A stretch of 64,000 bases of DNA, taken from assembly GCA_007859835.1 (NCBI GenBank), contig SJPJ01000001.1:3745437-3809436 (forward strand), read 5' to 3'. The translations under genes were made by a program, and so were the position numbers. The stretch is from Novipirellula herctigrandis. GTDB lineage: Bacteria > Planctomycetota > Planctomycetia > Pirellulales > Pirellulaceae. A model generated the notes under the pieces. It was given only the letters and a program-made list of their open reading frames with translations, made no database searches and was not told the DNA's origin. Position 1 is the first letter of the stretch; every line of letters starts with the position of its first letter. Positions 25,397 to 33,565 of the stretch are shown one piece after another.

Positions 25397-27835
25397 TCAA
25401 GGTCGTTGAAATTCTGTAATGACATCTTGTTCCCGTTCTTTGGGGGAAACTTTCAAGCTCTGAATCTTCCCTAGTTTGAAAGTCACCTCAACGACCGTTT
25501 GCTTTGGCGCGTGCAGCTTGAAGTCCACATCGATATCTTTCGGCCATGCGGGAAGAACAAGGATGCTATCGCCGAAGCACTGCATCAGCATTTCCTGTAG
25601 ACCGATCATGCCGGCACCGCCGTGATTGTGGTCCGGGATGCCGTCATAATTTGGGCCCCAGAAGGTCGGGAAGCGGTGCCGCGTATCATCGGCGAACTTC
25701 TTCTTGTGGTACTCAAGTGCTTCTTCGGTCATTCCCATCCGGGCCAAGAAAATGCCGATCTGGTTCCACCCGCCATGGGTCCGACGCATCGAAGTGTCGT
25801 ATTTCCAAGTGTTATGAAACGTCTGCATTTCGTCGTCGAGAAGCGAAAAACGGTTGTACGGAAACAACGGATACCACTGCGGCGCTTCGCTGCTGTTGTA
25901 AAGCTCGGCGTCTTCCGCTGGGCTCATCACGCGATGTCCTTCCAATTCGTCAAAGGGCAGTTCGGGCACGCGGTCAAGAAACGAACGGAAGTAAGCCTTG
26001 TCTTTTGGCGACAGGTAGGGTTCATCGATTTCGATCAGCAAGTCGAGGCACGCTCGAAGACCACATATCGCGTCAACCGGATTCTTAACACCCTTGTAAG
26101 CTTCGCATGCCTGCGATGGATAGATGACGAGCTTTCCGTTTTCATCCAGCGGGCTTCCGTCGCGGTTCTTCTTTCGGACTTGATAGTGCTCATCGTAGAA
26201 CTTGAGCGACTCGCGAATCAGCGGCATGTATTGTTCGAAGCTTTCGCCGGTGTACCGGTAGCGTTCCATGATCATGTACGCGAATTCAAGTTGCAGATGG
26301 TAGTACCAAGCAACCGAAGGATTGCACATGACGCCCTTTTCCACAGGAGAACCGTGTCCCATGTATGCGCGAAGTTCTGGGCTGCAGAAAGGAATCGCTT
26401 CACCACGCCGGTACTTGCTGGTCGGGTCATCCCAGCCATAGCAAAAAGGAATGTGTATCCCAGAAGCGTCCGTGTTTTCGGAAAACGCCGCACCGCCATG
26501 TCCGAAAGCATCCTTGACGCGAATCATCGCACCGGGGAGTGCTTTCCTATACAGGTCGAACTGCGGCGGCATCATGTCAAAGTCACCGGACTTTAGCATC
26601 GGCCAGTAAAGTAGACGTTGATTCTGGCCGGTGAAGAAGTCTCCGCCCCAGCGCCGCCAGTCCGGATCGTAGCCCGGTCTATCATCAAACGTCAGATTGC
26701 CGCCATTGAATTTGGTTGGGAATTCGCCGTAAGCGTTACCGCCCAATTGATAACGCATCAAGTTATAGTTCTTCCCCATCTGCCAAATGGGTGACTTTTC
26801 GTCCTTCTGATCGGGACTAACCACAATCCGACTGCGGTCCCAGAACTTTTGCCACCAGTCTTTGTTCTTGGCAAAGCTTCCTTTCGTCTCGAAAACTTTC
26901 TCACACGAAGCTTGCAATTCTGAAACCCAATCTTCCACATCGTCGCGCTGCGCGATGTGGGTCGCCACGAAGATGTGGTGATTCTTCACCGGTGATCGGC
27001 TCTTTAAAATCAAGGACTTGAAATCAGTCTTGTAATATCGGCCTTCACCTGCCCCATCACTCAACGCGTCTTCAGCAAAGAGTTTGCCACCCATCGTGCG
27101 ATGCTTGATCACATTGGTCAGTTGGTCTTTGTACTGTTCCAGCCCTTGCTGTTTGATGCCAAAATTGGGAGACATCGTCTCGGCGGGATTGCGGTGATAG
27201 AAAAGAATGGAATCCCCGTCGTGCTTGAATCCTTCGTCCTTCAGTTTGATGACTTCGAACGGAGCAAGAACGTAGGAGAACGCCCCGAAGCGAATTGTCC
27301 CGATCTTTCCTTTCTCGATATTTTCTGGATTTTCAACCAAACTCTTATCTTCGGTGCGCCAGTTTTCGTACGCTGCGCGATAGCTGACTGGTTGATCGGC
27401 ATCGATCGTTACGTTCACCGAATGAGTCAACTGATCGACCCAAAGATTGATCCGTATTTCAAAGTCCGCTTCGTCCTTCCCTTTGGCCCTGATGGCGATG
27501 TAACCGTCCTTCAGGATCAGTTTTTGCGAGAAGTCCGTGCAGTCCTTCAGCGGATTGGGAGCGAGTGTGATGCGTATTCGTCCCAGCTTGATGTGTTCAC
27601 CAATTTCCGTGAATGAACCGCTGCGCTGGATGTAGAACATCAAGTCACCGGTGGCCTTTTCGACCCAAACGTTGCAGGCCATATCGCCGGCACCGACCGG
27701 CATGTTGCCCGAAACGTTTTGGCTTGGGCTCGTCCACTCAATGTCGTAGCGGTCGGTCCAAAATCCGTTTTCAGAGGCTGCCGCACCGGTCATCAGACCG
27801 GCCACGGCTAAAACGCACAGTGTTCGAAACATCAT
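25397..27835 (-). CDS. DUF5703-type (alpha/alpha)6 glycoside hydrolase, GH95/GH65-like
   Basis: An 812-residue secreted enzyme starting at tandem ATGs (27835/27832) with AGAGGAA upstream. After the signal peptide (to about AAASE) comes a DUF5703 N-terminal beta-sandwich (DIEWTSPSQNVSGNMPVGAG, DMACNVWVEKATGDLMFYI), then an (alpha/alpha)6 barrel (about 330-750: NYNLMRYQLGGN, ENTDASGIHIPFCYGWDD, THGGWNQIGIFLARMGM, HNHGGAGMIGLQEMLMQ) and a C-terminal beta-domain (DSILVLPAWPKDIDVDFKL). The architecture is that of GH95 alpha-L-fucosidases/alpha-L-galactosidases and relatives. DUF5703 proteins have no firm activity that I know of. In a red-algal galactan context, hydrolysis of L-galactose or L-fucose side groups is plausible. 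Confidence 0.7.
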   Translation of the reverse strand: MMFRTLCVLAVAGLMTGAAASENGFWTDRYDIEWTSPSQNVSGNMPVGAGDMACNVWVEKATGDLMFYIQRSGSFTEIGEHIKLGRIRITLAPNPLKDCTDFSQKLILKDGYIAIRAKGKDEADFEIRINLWVDQLTHSVNVTIDADQPVSYRAAYENWRTEDKSLVENPENIEKGKIGTIRFGAFSYVLAPFEVIKLKDEGFKHDGDSILFYHRNPAETMSPNFGIKQQGLEQYKDQLTNVIKHRTMGGKLFAEDALSDGAGEGRYYKTDFKSLILKSRSPVKNHHIFVATHIAQRDDVEDWVSELQASCEKVFETKGSFAKNKDWWQKFWDRSRIVVSPDQKDEKSPIWQMGKNYNLMRYQLGGNAYGEFPTKFNGGNLTFDDRPGYDPDWRRWGGDFFTGQNQRLLYWPMLKSGDFDMMPPQFDLYRKALPGAMIRVKDAFGHGGAAFSENTDASGIHIPFCYGWDDPTSKYRRGEAIPFCSPELRAYMGHGSPVEKGVMCNPSVAWYYHLQLEFAYMIMERYRYTGESFEQYMPLIRESLKFYDEHYQVRKKNRDGSPLDENGKLVIYPSQACEAYKGVKNPVDAICGLRACLDLLIEIDEPYLSPKDKAYFRSFLDRVPELPFDELEGHRVMSPAEDAELYNSSEAPQWYPLFPYNRFSLLDDEMQTFHNTWKYDTSMRRTHGGWNQIGIFLARMGMTEEALEYHKKKFADDTRHRFPTFWGPNYDGIPDHNHGGAGMIGLQEMLMQCFGDSILVLPAWPKDIDVDFKLHAPKQTVVEVTFKLGKIQSLKVSPKEREQDVITEFQRP

Positions 27836-27971
27836 TTCCTCTGAATGGCCATTCAGGTTCCCTGATGGCATCGATTCGTGTATTGCCTGTGTCGCATACA
27901 CGGAACCACAAGAAGGGCGGATATCATCTACAACATCGATGAACACCTAGTCGTCGTCGCGTAGGAGAATT

Positions 27972-29333
27972 TCACATGGTGTAGTATTCTTCCCAACCCT
28001 TCCTAGGAGCATGCCCTTTGAGCAGTTGATTGGCCCGTTCGTTGTTGGTGATCTGCTTCTTCTCGGTATCGAACTTGAGCGTACCACCAAGTCGCTGCGC
28101 AATGCAGCCTAGCATGAAGACCTGTGTGAGAGGTCCTGATACGGCGAACTTCGAGTTGCATTCTTCCTTGCCCATCGCTGCGAGTAAGAAGTTCTTCATG
28201 TGGTTCTGATTGGTGTCTCCCGATGGAATTTCCGGCAACTCATTTTCTGCTTCGGTATCCGAAAGAACGCTCAGCTTCCCGCTGTGAGTACCACCGAGGA
28301 ACGTCAAGTCGTCGCTGTAGATTAACTTGCCACATGCGGGCAATTTTTGGCCTGAGCTGAGTTCATCCGGACGTGGCGGCTTGTTGTTGACTCCGTCATA
28401 CCAGTTAATCGACATCGCTGGCATACCCGGACCACGCTCGGCGAACTCGAACGCGATGGTTGTCGCCATCGGATAGATAAAGTCGTTCTGGCCTTCTAGC
28501 TTGTCGGCGCGGATCTCGTACGGAAGGCCCAACTTCAGGAAGCGGTGGATGCTGTCGAGCGTGTGTGGGCCCCAGTCGCCGAAAGCACCATTGCCGTAGT
28601 CATACCAACCTCGCCAATTGCCTCCGTCCAAACGTTTGCTGTAGTCATGCATGGGCGCGGTGCCCGTCCAGACATCCCAGTTCATTTCGGCGGGCATTGG
28701 TTCGGCCGCCGGAAAACCGGTTACGTTTCCCCAAGGATGCCAGCGGCGCCCCTTGTTCATACAGGCGTCGACACGGCGCACGTTCTTGATGATCCCTTGC
28801 TCGACCCAAGTCTTGAACTGCATTCGCTGCGACGATGAGTGACCCTGATTGCCCATCTGGCAGATACCGTTGTGTTTCTTCTCTGCGGCGATCAACAGTT
28901 CGCATTCTTCGAAAGTGTGTGCGAGCGGTTTTTCAACATACACTGCAATTCCCTCGGCCATCGCACGCATTGTTACGGGGAAATGTCCGTGGTCAGGCAC
29001 TCCCGCCGTGCAGGCGTCGATCTTGTCGCCCATTTCATCGAACATCGTGCGAAAATCGTCATAAACTTTGGCGTCAGGGTGTTGCTCTTTGAATCGCGCG
29101 GTGCGTGAAGGGTTGACATCACAAAGAGCAACCACATTCGTCATGCCCGTTTTGATCGCTTCGTTGCCGATACTCGCGCCTCGGCCACCGCAACCAATGA
29201 TGGCCAAGTTGACCTTGTCGCTAGACTCCGCCCCGCTTGCAGGAAGAATGTTATACGAGCTGATCGCGGCTGACGCGGCAGTGGCTGTTTTCAGGAACGA
29301 ACGTCGGTTGGTTCTTTTCATCGAATTGCTCAT
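27972..29333 (-). CDS. Gfo/Idh/MocA family oxidoreductase with Tat signal
   Basis: A 453-residue NAD(P)-binding sugar dehydrogenase-like protein. Start ATG 29333 gives MSNSMKRTNRRSFLKTATAA, a Tat signal (RRSFLK). The Rossmann motif follows (VNLAIIGCGGRGAS), with VVALCDVN and YVEKPLAH, the EKP loop typical of the family. The C-terminal half holds WDVWTGTAPMHDY and GNWRGWYDYGNGAFGDWGPH, characteristic of the large planctomycete/Bacteroidetes branch with exported enzymes. Such proteins oxidise or rearrange sugars, in some cases acting as glycosidases through an NAD-dependent mechanism. It lies 137 bp upstream of the DUF5703 gene on the same strand, probably in one unit. A C-terminal scrap of a paralogue is found before the sulfatase at 22436. 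Confidence 0.85.
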   Translation of the reverse strand: MSNSMKRTNRRSFLKTATAASAAISSYNILPASGAESSDKVNLAIIGCGGRGASIGNEAIKTGMTNVVALCDVNPSRTARFKEQHPDAKVYDDFRTMFDEMGDKIDACTAGVPDHGHFPVTMRAMAEGIAVYVEKPLAHTFEECELLIAAEKKHNGICQMGNQGHSSSQRMQFKTWVEQGIIKNVRRVDACMNKGRRWHPWGNVTGFPAAEPMPAEMNWDVWTGTAPMHDYSKRLDGGNWRGWYDYGNGAFGDWGPHTLDSIHRFLKLGLPYEIRADKLEGQNDFIYPMATTIAFEFAERGPGMPAMSINWYDGVNNKPPRPDELSSGQKLPACGKLIYSDDLTFLGGTHSGKLSVLSDTEAENELPEIPSGDTNQNHMKNFLLAAMGKEECNSKFAVSGPLTQVFMLGCIAQRLGGTLKFDTEKKQITNNERANQLLKGHAPRKGWEEYYTM

Positions 29334-29814
29334 GGAGGGGGGGGCTTTTTGGGGAGGGAAACGCCTGAAACATGCAGACACTGACCACAACGGTCAATCC
29401 AGAGGAAACAAGACTGCTAAGTTTGTCACCCTAGTGTGATGAATGCTCCGTCGAAGAATGGCGGAACAACTAATGATAGTGTCTGAAGCACAAAAGATGA
29501 ACATGAAAATGAAACGTATCGTTTATCGATTGACTGTTTGCCTGTTTTTTCCTCGCGACGGGAAGTCGGGCCACTTGGAATCCCGAAGATTCTTGCACGT
29601 CTTTCTAAAAAACCGTCGGCATGCTGGCACGCCGGGAATTCAGAAGCAAATCCTAGCACTACCACAAACGGTCTGCGGTCGCGACGCAGTCCAGGACCGT
29701 GCCGTATGTCGCTGCTGAAATAGTCTGGAGCATCCCGAGTTCCCTTTGTTGTGTGAACATTGTCAGATCCGCCGCCGACAAGTCGCAGGGGTGCAGCTTG
29801 ATATCGGTCGTCGG
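29334..29814. other. spacer, mostly unassigned
   Basis: Upstream region of the dehydrogenase gene. On the minus strand, about 29665-29800, a frame reads DLSAADLTMFTQQRELGMLQ, then TISAATYGTVLDCVATADRLW and a stop. It looks protein-like but I do not recognise it; it may be another gene end. Nothing else is identifiable. Confidence 0.35.
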
Positions 29815-29900
29815 CCTATCGCGACTCTGTGGTAACTCGCCTCAAGGTCCGTCCGTTGTTTGCCGATAGATTGTTTTTCTCGAACGGGTCTGTACATGTT
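29815..29900 (-). pseudogene. sulfatase C-terminal scrap
   Basis: Minus-strand frames give DPFEKNNLS and, after a shift, LEASYHRVAIG. The intact sulfatase at 30932-32356 ends DPFEKIDLS...LAELEASCQRSRDGA, and the two DNA segments share the word TTTCTCGAACGGGTCT. This is the tail of a lost or duplicated sulfatase lying just downstream of the esterase gene. Confidence 0.65.
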
Positions 29901-29908
29901 CCCCGCGT

Positions 29909-30901
29909 CTACTTTTCCGGTGATTGCAACTTGTTAATCAGATATTCAGTCGGACTTTTGTGCTGCACGTTCGGCGCACCGGGGTAGCACACCTCGCACT
30001 GGACGCCAAGTTCATCGCACCGCTCCTTTAGTTTCACACCAAAGATTGCTGAGTGAGTTGGATCTTTTTCGACTCGATTCTCGGATGGTGCGACAGTGAA
30101 GATCATGTAGGTCGGCGGGTCATCGGATGTTAGCAGTTCGTAGGGTGAATACTCTCTGATCCATGGCAGAATTTTGTCGCGGGCTGCGATAAACGCTTCA
30201 AAGTCATTCAAATTAAAGGCGTGCGCGCCGTATGTGCTGTTGGCTATCCATTCTTTCATTTGGACGGGATCGAGCGTTGTCTGCGGTCGCGTCACAGCCA
30301 GGAAATTCGGCCGGGATGACTCACGGGCGACTGGAGCCGCGCTATTCGGGTCGGCGAGGTCTTTATGATAGCCGATCCAAAGACAGGAACATGCACCCGC
30401 TGATCCGCCGGCTGCTCCAATCCTCGTCTTGTCAATGTTCCAATCGGCCGATTTACTACGAACAAACTGAAGTGCCATGGCCGCATCTTCCAAAGGTGCT
30501 TTAACCGGCGGCTGGACATCTTGCGCGTGTTTCATCAACCGGTAGTGGATCGACACGACTGAAATGCCGTTCTCAAGCAAGCGTGCCGTGTCAACAAGCT
30601 TGTGGAGCTTTTGCTGACTACTGCCTCCACGCCAACCACCTCCGTGAATAACGAAAACCAAGGGCGTCGGCTCGTCAGACTCAGCCTTCCAAAAATCGAG
30701 AGTGTGTCGCGAGTGATCACCGTAGCGAACGTTGGCAATTGTCACTGCGGGTATCGATGGATCGTAACCCGTACTGGCGCGGTCGTTCGTGGTTTGGCTT
30801 GTCGACTTTGTTTTGGCGGCATCGTGTTGATTTGGGTTCGCCAGGGCGTGGGTGGAAACGCATCCGAAACAAATAAGCAGGGTCGCGGAAAGTTTAACCA
30901 T
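29909..30901 (-). CDS. secreted alpha/beta-hydrolase (HGGGW esterase)
   Basis: A 330-residue esterase/lipase of the BD-FAE/carboxylesterase type. Signal peptide residues 1-21, then RHTLDFWKAE, oxyanion-hole motif VIHGGGWRGG, VVSIHYRLMKHA and nucleophile elbow GAAGGSAGA with Ser167. A C-terminal His near NVQHKSP could complete the triad. Enzymes like this often remove acyl groups from polysaccharides and are common in sulfatase clusters. It is 30 bp downstream of a sulfatase gene on the same strand, so probably co-transcribed. Some family members are inactive companions, but the triad looks intact. Confidence 0.8.
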   Translation of the reverse strand: MVKLSATLLICFGCVSTHALANPNQHDAAKTKSTSQTTNDRASTGYDPSIPAVTIANVRYGDHSRHTLDFWKAESDEPTPLVFVIHGGGWRGGSSQQKLHKLVDTARLLENGISVVSIHYRLMKHAQDVQPPVKAPLEDAAMALQFVRSKSADWNIDKTRIGAAGGSAGACSCLWIGYHKDLADPNSAAPVARESSRPNFLAVTRPQTTLDPVQMKEWIANSTYGAHAFNLNDFEAFIAARDKILPWIREYSPYELLTSDDPPTYMIFTVAPSENRVEKDPTHSAIFGVKLKERCDELGVQCEVCYPGAPNVQHKSPTEYLINKLQSPEK

Positions 30902-30931
30902 CGTTTGTCTCTCTAAGTGTTAATCACCAGG

Positions 30932-32356
30932 TCAATATCGGTAATCTGCTCCATCGCGGCTCCGCTGGCAACTCGCCTCCAATTCGGCCAATTGCTCACG
31001 GAGAATTTCTACCTGATCTGGCAACGTTTTGGATAAATCGATTTTCTCGAACGGGTCTTTCGCAAGGTCAAACAGACGCATGCGGCCGTCCTTCTTGGCT
31101 TCCTGAAGCAGTTTCCAGTCGCCTGAGATGATTGCTTTACCATCAATACCATTGTGCAACCTGCGATAGCCAAAGAACAGACTTCGATCTGGTTTCCCGG
31201 CTTCGCCGCATATCACCGGCATCAAATCAATACCATCGATTGGCCGAGAAGCTTTTCTTACCATCGAATTTCCCACAATCGACGCAACCGTCGGCAGGAA
31301 ATCCACTGTACTGCATCGCACGTCCGTTGAGGTTCCGGCCGGAATTTTACCAGGCCACTCAGCACAGGCCGGAACCATCACGCCACCTTCGTACATTGTA
31401 TGCTTATGGCCTTTGAAAGGTCCCGCCGACGCGACACCCTTCTGCGTTAATCCGTCGGAAGGACCATTGTCGCTGCAAAAGAAGATCACCGTATTCTTCT
31501 CAATACCAAGCTCACGCAGCTTGGTTCGTAGGCGGCCAATCTGCTGATCCATTGCCGTGATACAACCGTAGTAGTTTTTCCGCGTGGTCCCCGCTTTGGG
31601 GTAGAGCTTCTTGAACTCGTCACCGGCGACCACCGGTTCATGCGGAGCGTGGAACCAAACCGTCGCGAGAAACGGCTGGGCCTGGTTCGCTTCGACGAAT
31701 GGAATCACACGATCCATGATGATGCGACTGTCGTCACCGGACAGGTTCTCTTTCGCTTCGTGACCGTTGTGAACGTAGGGAAAGCCACCTTTCCACGGAC
31801 CGCTCGGTTCGCCGCCCCAACTGTTCCAATCGTCGGGCGTGATCGTGGGATTCCAAGTCGGCACGGCACTGGTTGTAGCGAAGTACTCGTCGAAACCATG
31901 ATGGGACGGCGGGGAATAAAAACCTCGTGTGCCGACTTCATCCGGCTTCACCCATCCGATGTGCCACTTGCCAAAGAAGCCGGTCGCATATCCTTGTTTT
32001 TTCAACATTTCCGCAATGGTGATTTCCCCAACACGCATGCCACCTGTGTGCGCAGCCAGGATGCCAAAACGAAACGGATAGCGCCCGGTTAGACAGCTTC
32101 CTCGCGTCGGAGAACAAAGCGGCGCTGCGGCGTAAAAGCGATCGAATCGGACCCCGCCGACTGCCATCGCATCAAGGTGAGGCGTCTTCACGACATCGTT
32201 GCCGTTGAAGCCGACATCGCCCCATCCCTGGTCGTCGCTCATCAGCAAAATGATGTTTGGCGATGCAGTCTCATCAGACGCCGCGAATGACTTCGTCGCC
32301 GGCAACGCCACGATGATGCCGAGAATGGTCATGTGGATGAGTGATTGAAAAGTCAT
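30932..32356 (-). CDS. type I sulfatase (CSPTR)
   Basis: A 474-residue secreted S1 sulfatase. The ATG at 32356 is chosen because it begins a clear signal peptide (SLIHMTILGIIVALPATKSF); the open frame upstream is Met-rich but lacks domain content. Motifs: NIILLMSDDQGWGDVGFNG, formylglycine Cys81 in LCSPTRGSCLTGRYPFR, GFFGKWHIG, WFHAPHEPVV, FFCSDNGPSDG and EGGVMVPACAEWPG. Ends ELYDL-like RLFDLAKDPFEKIDLSK. It is followed by the HGGGW esterase. A 7-bp inverted repeat lies 67-82 bp upstream of the start. Confidence 0.88.
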   Translation of the reverse strand: MTFQSLIHMTILGIIVALPATKSFAASDETASPNIILLMSDDQGWGDVGFNGNDVVKTPHLDAMAVGGVRFDRFYAAAPLCSPTRGSCLTGRYPFRFGILAAHTGGMRVGEITIAEMLKKQGYATGFFGKWHIGWVKPDEVGTRGFYSPPSHHGFDEYFATTSAVPTWNPTITPDDWNSWGGEPSGPWKGGFPYVHNGHEAKENLSGDDSRIIMDRVIPFVEANQAQPFLATVWFHAPHEPVVAGDEFKKLYPKAGTTRKNYYGCITAMDQQIGRLRTKLRELGIEKNTVIFFCSDNGPSDGLTQKGVASAGPFKGHKHTMYEGGVMVPACAEWPGKIPAGTSTDVRCSTVDFLPTVASIVGNSMVRKASRPIDGIDLMPVICGEAGKPDRSLFFGYRRLHNGIDGKAIISGDWKLLQEAKKDGRMRLFDLAKDPFEKIDLSKTLPDQVEILREQLAELEASCQRSRDGADYRY

Positions 32357-32422
32357 TGCCGCCTTCGAGGAATGCTGATGGAGTGATCGAAAAGTGAGAG
32401 CCATCCGCATGATAGTATACAG

Positions 32423-32438
32423 CCTGCAACATTGCAGG
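32423..32438. promoter_or_regulatory. palindrome upstream of the sulfatase
   Basis: Perfect inverted repeat CCTGCAA-CA-TTGCAGG about 67 bp upstream of the sulfatase start, followed by further TGCAAAA and TTGCATG words. The size fits an operator half-site pair, but no regulator gene is adjacent. Confidence 0.35.
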
Positions 32439-32689
32439 TTCTGCAAAACACATTGCATGATTATTTCGTCGCTGGACGAAAAATTCGTCATGGACATCAT
32501 GGAAGTCGATTCACCATCCGGTGTATTCATGGATGCGTGTGACAACCAAACCTACTACTGATTCAAAACGCGGGACGCTTCAGTGACTCTTGCCACAATT
32601 TGGGCGTGTTTGTCTGTCATCGCAAGCCATCGGGAAACCTCTCCCCAAACATTCTGGGGATTGATTCGCGTTCATGGAATCGCTCCTTC

Positions 32690-32925
32690 CCTTGTCGGTA
32701 GCGAGAGACGATTCGGACGCGAACCAAAGCTGCGTCCGCAAACAAACCTTGACCAGCATTAGCGGAACTTCCATCAGAGCGTCAACGACCGTTAGTAAGT
32801 CGGTGATCGTCATTGGCGTCAAAACATGCAGCAGCTTGGGCTGCGATCGACCATCGTCGCGCCCGATACCGAGCAACAAGCGGCAAAGCAACGTAGATCA
32901 CAAGTGAAAGCAACAGAGCCTGCTA
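32690..32925 (-). pseudogene. ACR3-type arsenite efflux pump remnant
   Basis: In different minus-strand frames: SLVIYVALPLVARYRARRW, like a middle transmembrane segment of ACR3 (VALYVVIPLxAGxLTRRW), and further on LLTVVDALMEVPLMLVKVCL plus RTQLWF, which matches the ACR3 C-terminus (VVGxLVEVPVMLxLVxxxxRTxHWF). The segment between is missing and frames change, so the gene is dead. Confidence 0.6.
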
Positions 32926-32996
32926 CGGCTCGGGGAGTTAGACGACACTCAACAGGAAACCACCCAAGATGCTATAAAGCACGAGCATGGTGCGTC

Positions 32997-33551
32997 TTAA
33001 ACGAACTCTTGAATGATCTCGGGACGCGGAGCAGGAATGACGATCTTGTCTACCAGCAACCCTTTTCGTTCGATCACCGCTCCGCCAACTTCGACGGCTT
33101 CACTAACGGACGCAACATCACCGGTCAGCGAGACCCAACCTTTGCCGCCGATCGCCATGGCCAAGTGAATCGTGATTAGTTGAACTGGCGTCGCCTTGAC
33201 TGCCGCATCGGCTGCCTCGATGACCGACGCCACGCTGAATGCTTCGATGACGCCGAGCGCTTTGAGTTCGGGCAAGTGACTTATACCGCTGATGGCCGGA
33301 AAAACAGAGGGATGTACGTTGGGGATCACGAACTGATCCACCACCGTATGCGCCCCAGCCTTCGCGCCGGCTTCGATAGCCGAGGTCACGGCGTCAACGC
33401 CTCCGCCAATCAGCACCATGTATTTGCCAGGACAGATGGTCCGATTGACAATGATCTTCACGTTTGCGGTTTTGAGCACCGTGTCCGCGATCAAAAATCC
33501 GCGCGCGATGCTGGAGGTCTCCACGATGCCAATTGCGTTGCCGTTTTCCAT
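32997..33551 (-). CDS. PduT-like tandem-BMC shell protein (BMC-T)
   Basis: A 184-residue bacterial microcompartment shell protein with two BMC domains (about 4-85 and 96-180). Domain 1: AIGIVETSSIARGFLIADTV, NRTICPGKYMVLIGG and VVDQFVIPNVHPSVFPAISG. Domain 2: ALGVIEAFSVASVIEAADAA and GKGWVSLTGDVASV. The match is to PduT, whose conserved Cys in (K/R)TICPGK (here Cys40) binds a [4Fe-4S] cluster at the pore of the trimer. It begins 14 bp after the PduS-like gene, so the two are one operon. No enzyme core or hexameric shell gene is in the window; the planctomycete fucose/rhamnose microcompartment locus I know of does not usually include this pair. Confidence 0.9.
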   Translation of the reverse strand: MENGNAIGIVETSSIARGFLIADTVLKTANVKIIVNRTICPGKYMVLIGGGVDAVTSAIEAGAKAGAHTVVDQFVIPNVHPSVFPAISGISHLPELKALGVIEAFSVASVIEAADAAVKATPVQLITIHLAMAIGGKGWVSLTGDVASVSEAVEVGGAVIERKGLLVDKIVIPAPRPEIIQEFV

Positions 33552-33565
33552 CTATTTGCCGTTCG

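Noticed and set aside
25622..26596. Plus-strand frame of 324 codons opposite the DUF5703 gene
   Set aside because: Shadow of a well-supported gene; composition unlike real proteins in the window.
32580..32891. Minus-strand 103-codon frame as an intact small gene
   Set aside because: Its middle matches the ACR3 C-terminus and the rest does not, so it is better read as part of a pump remnant.
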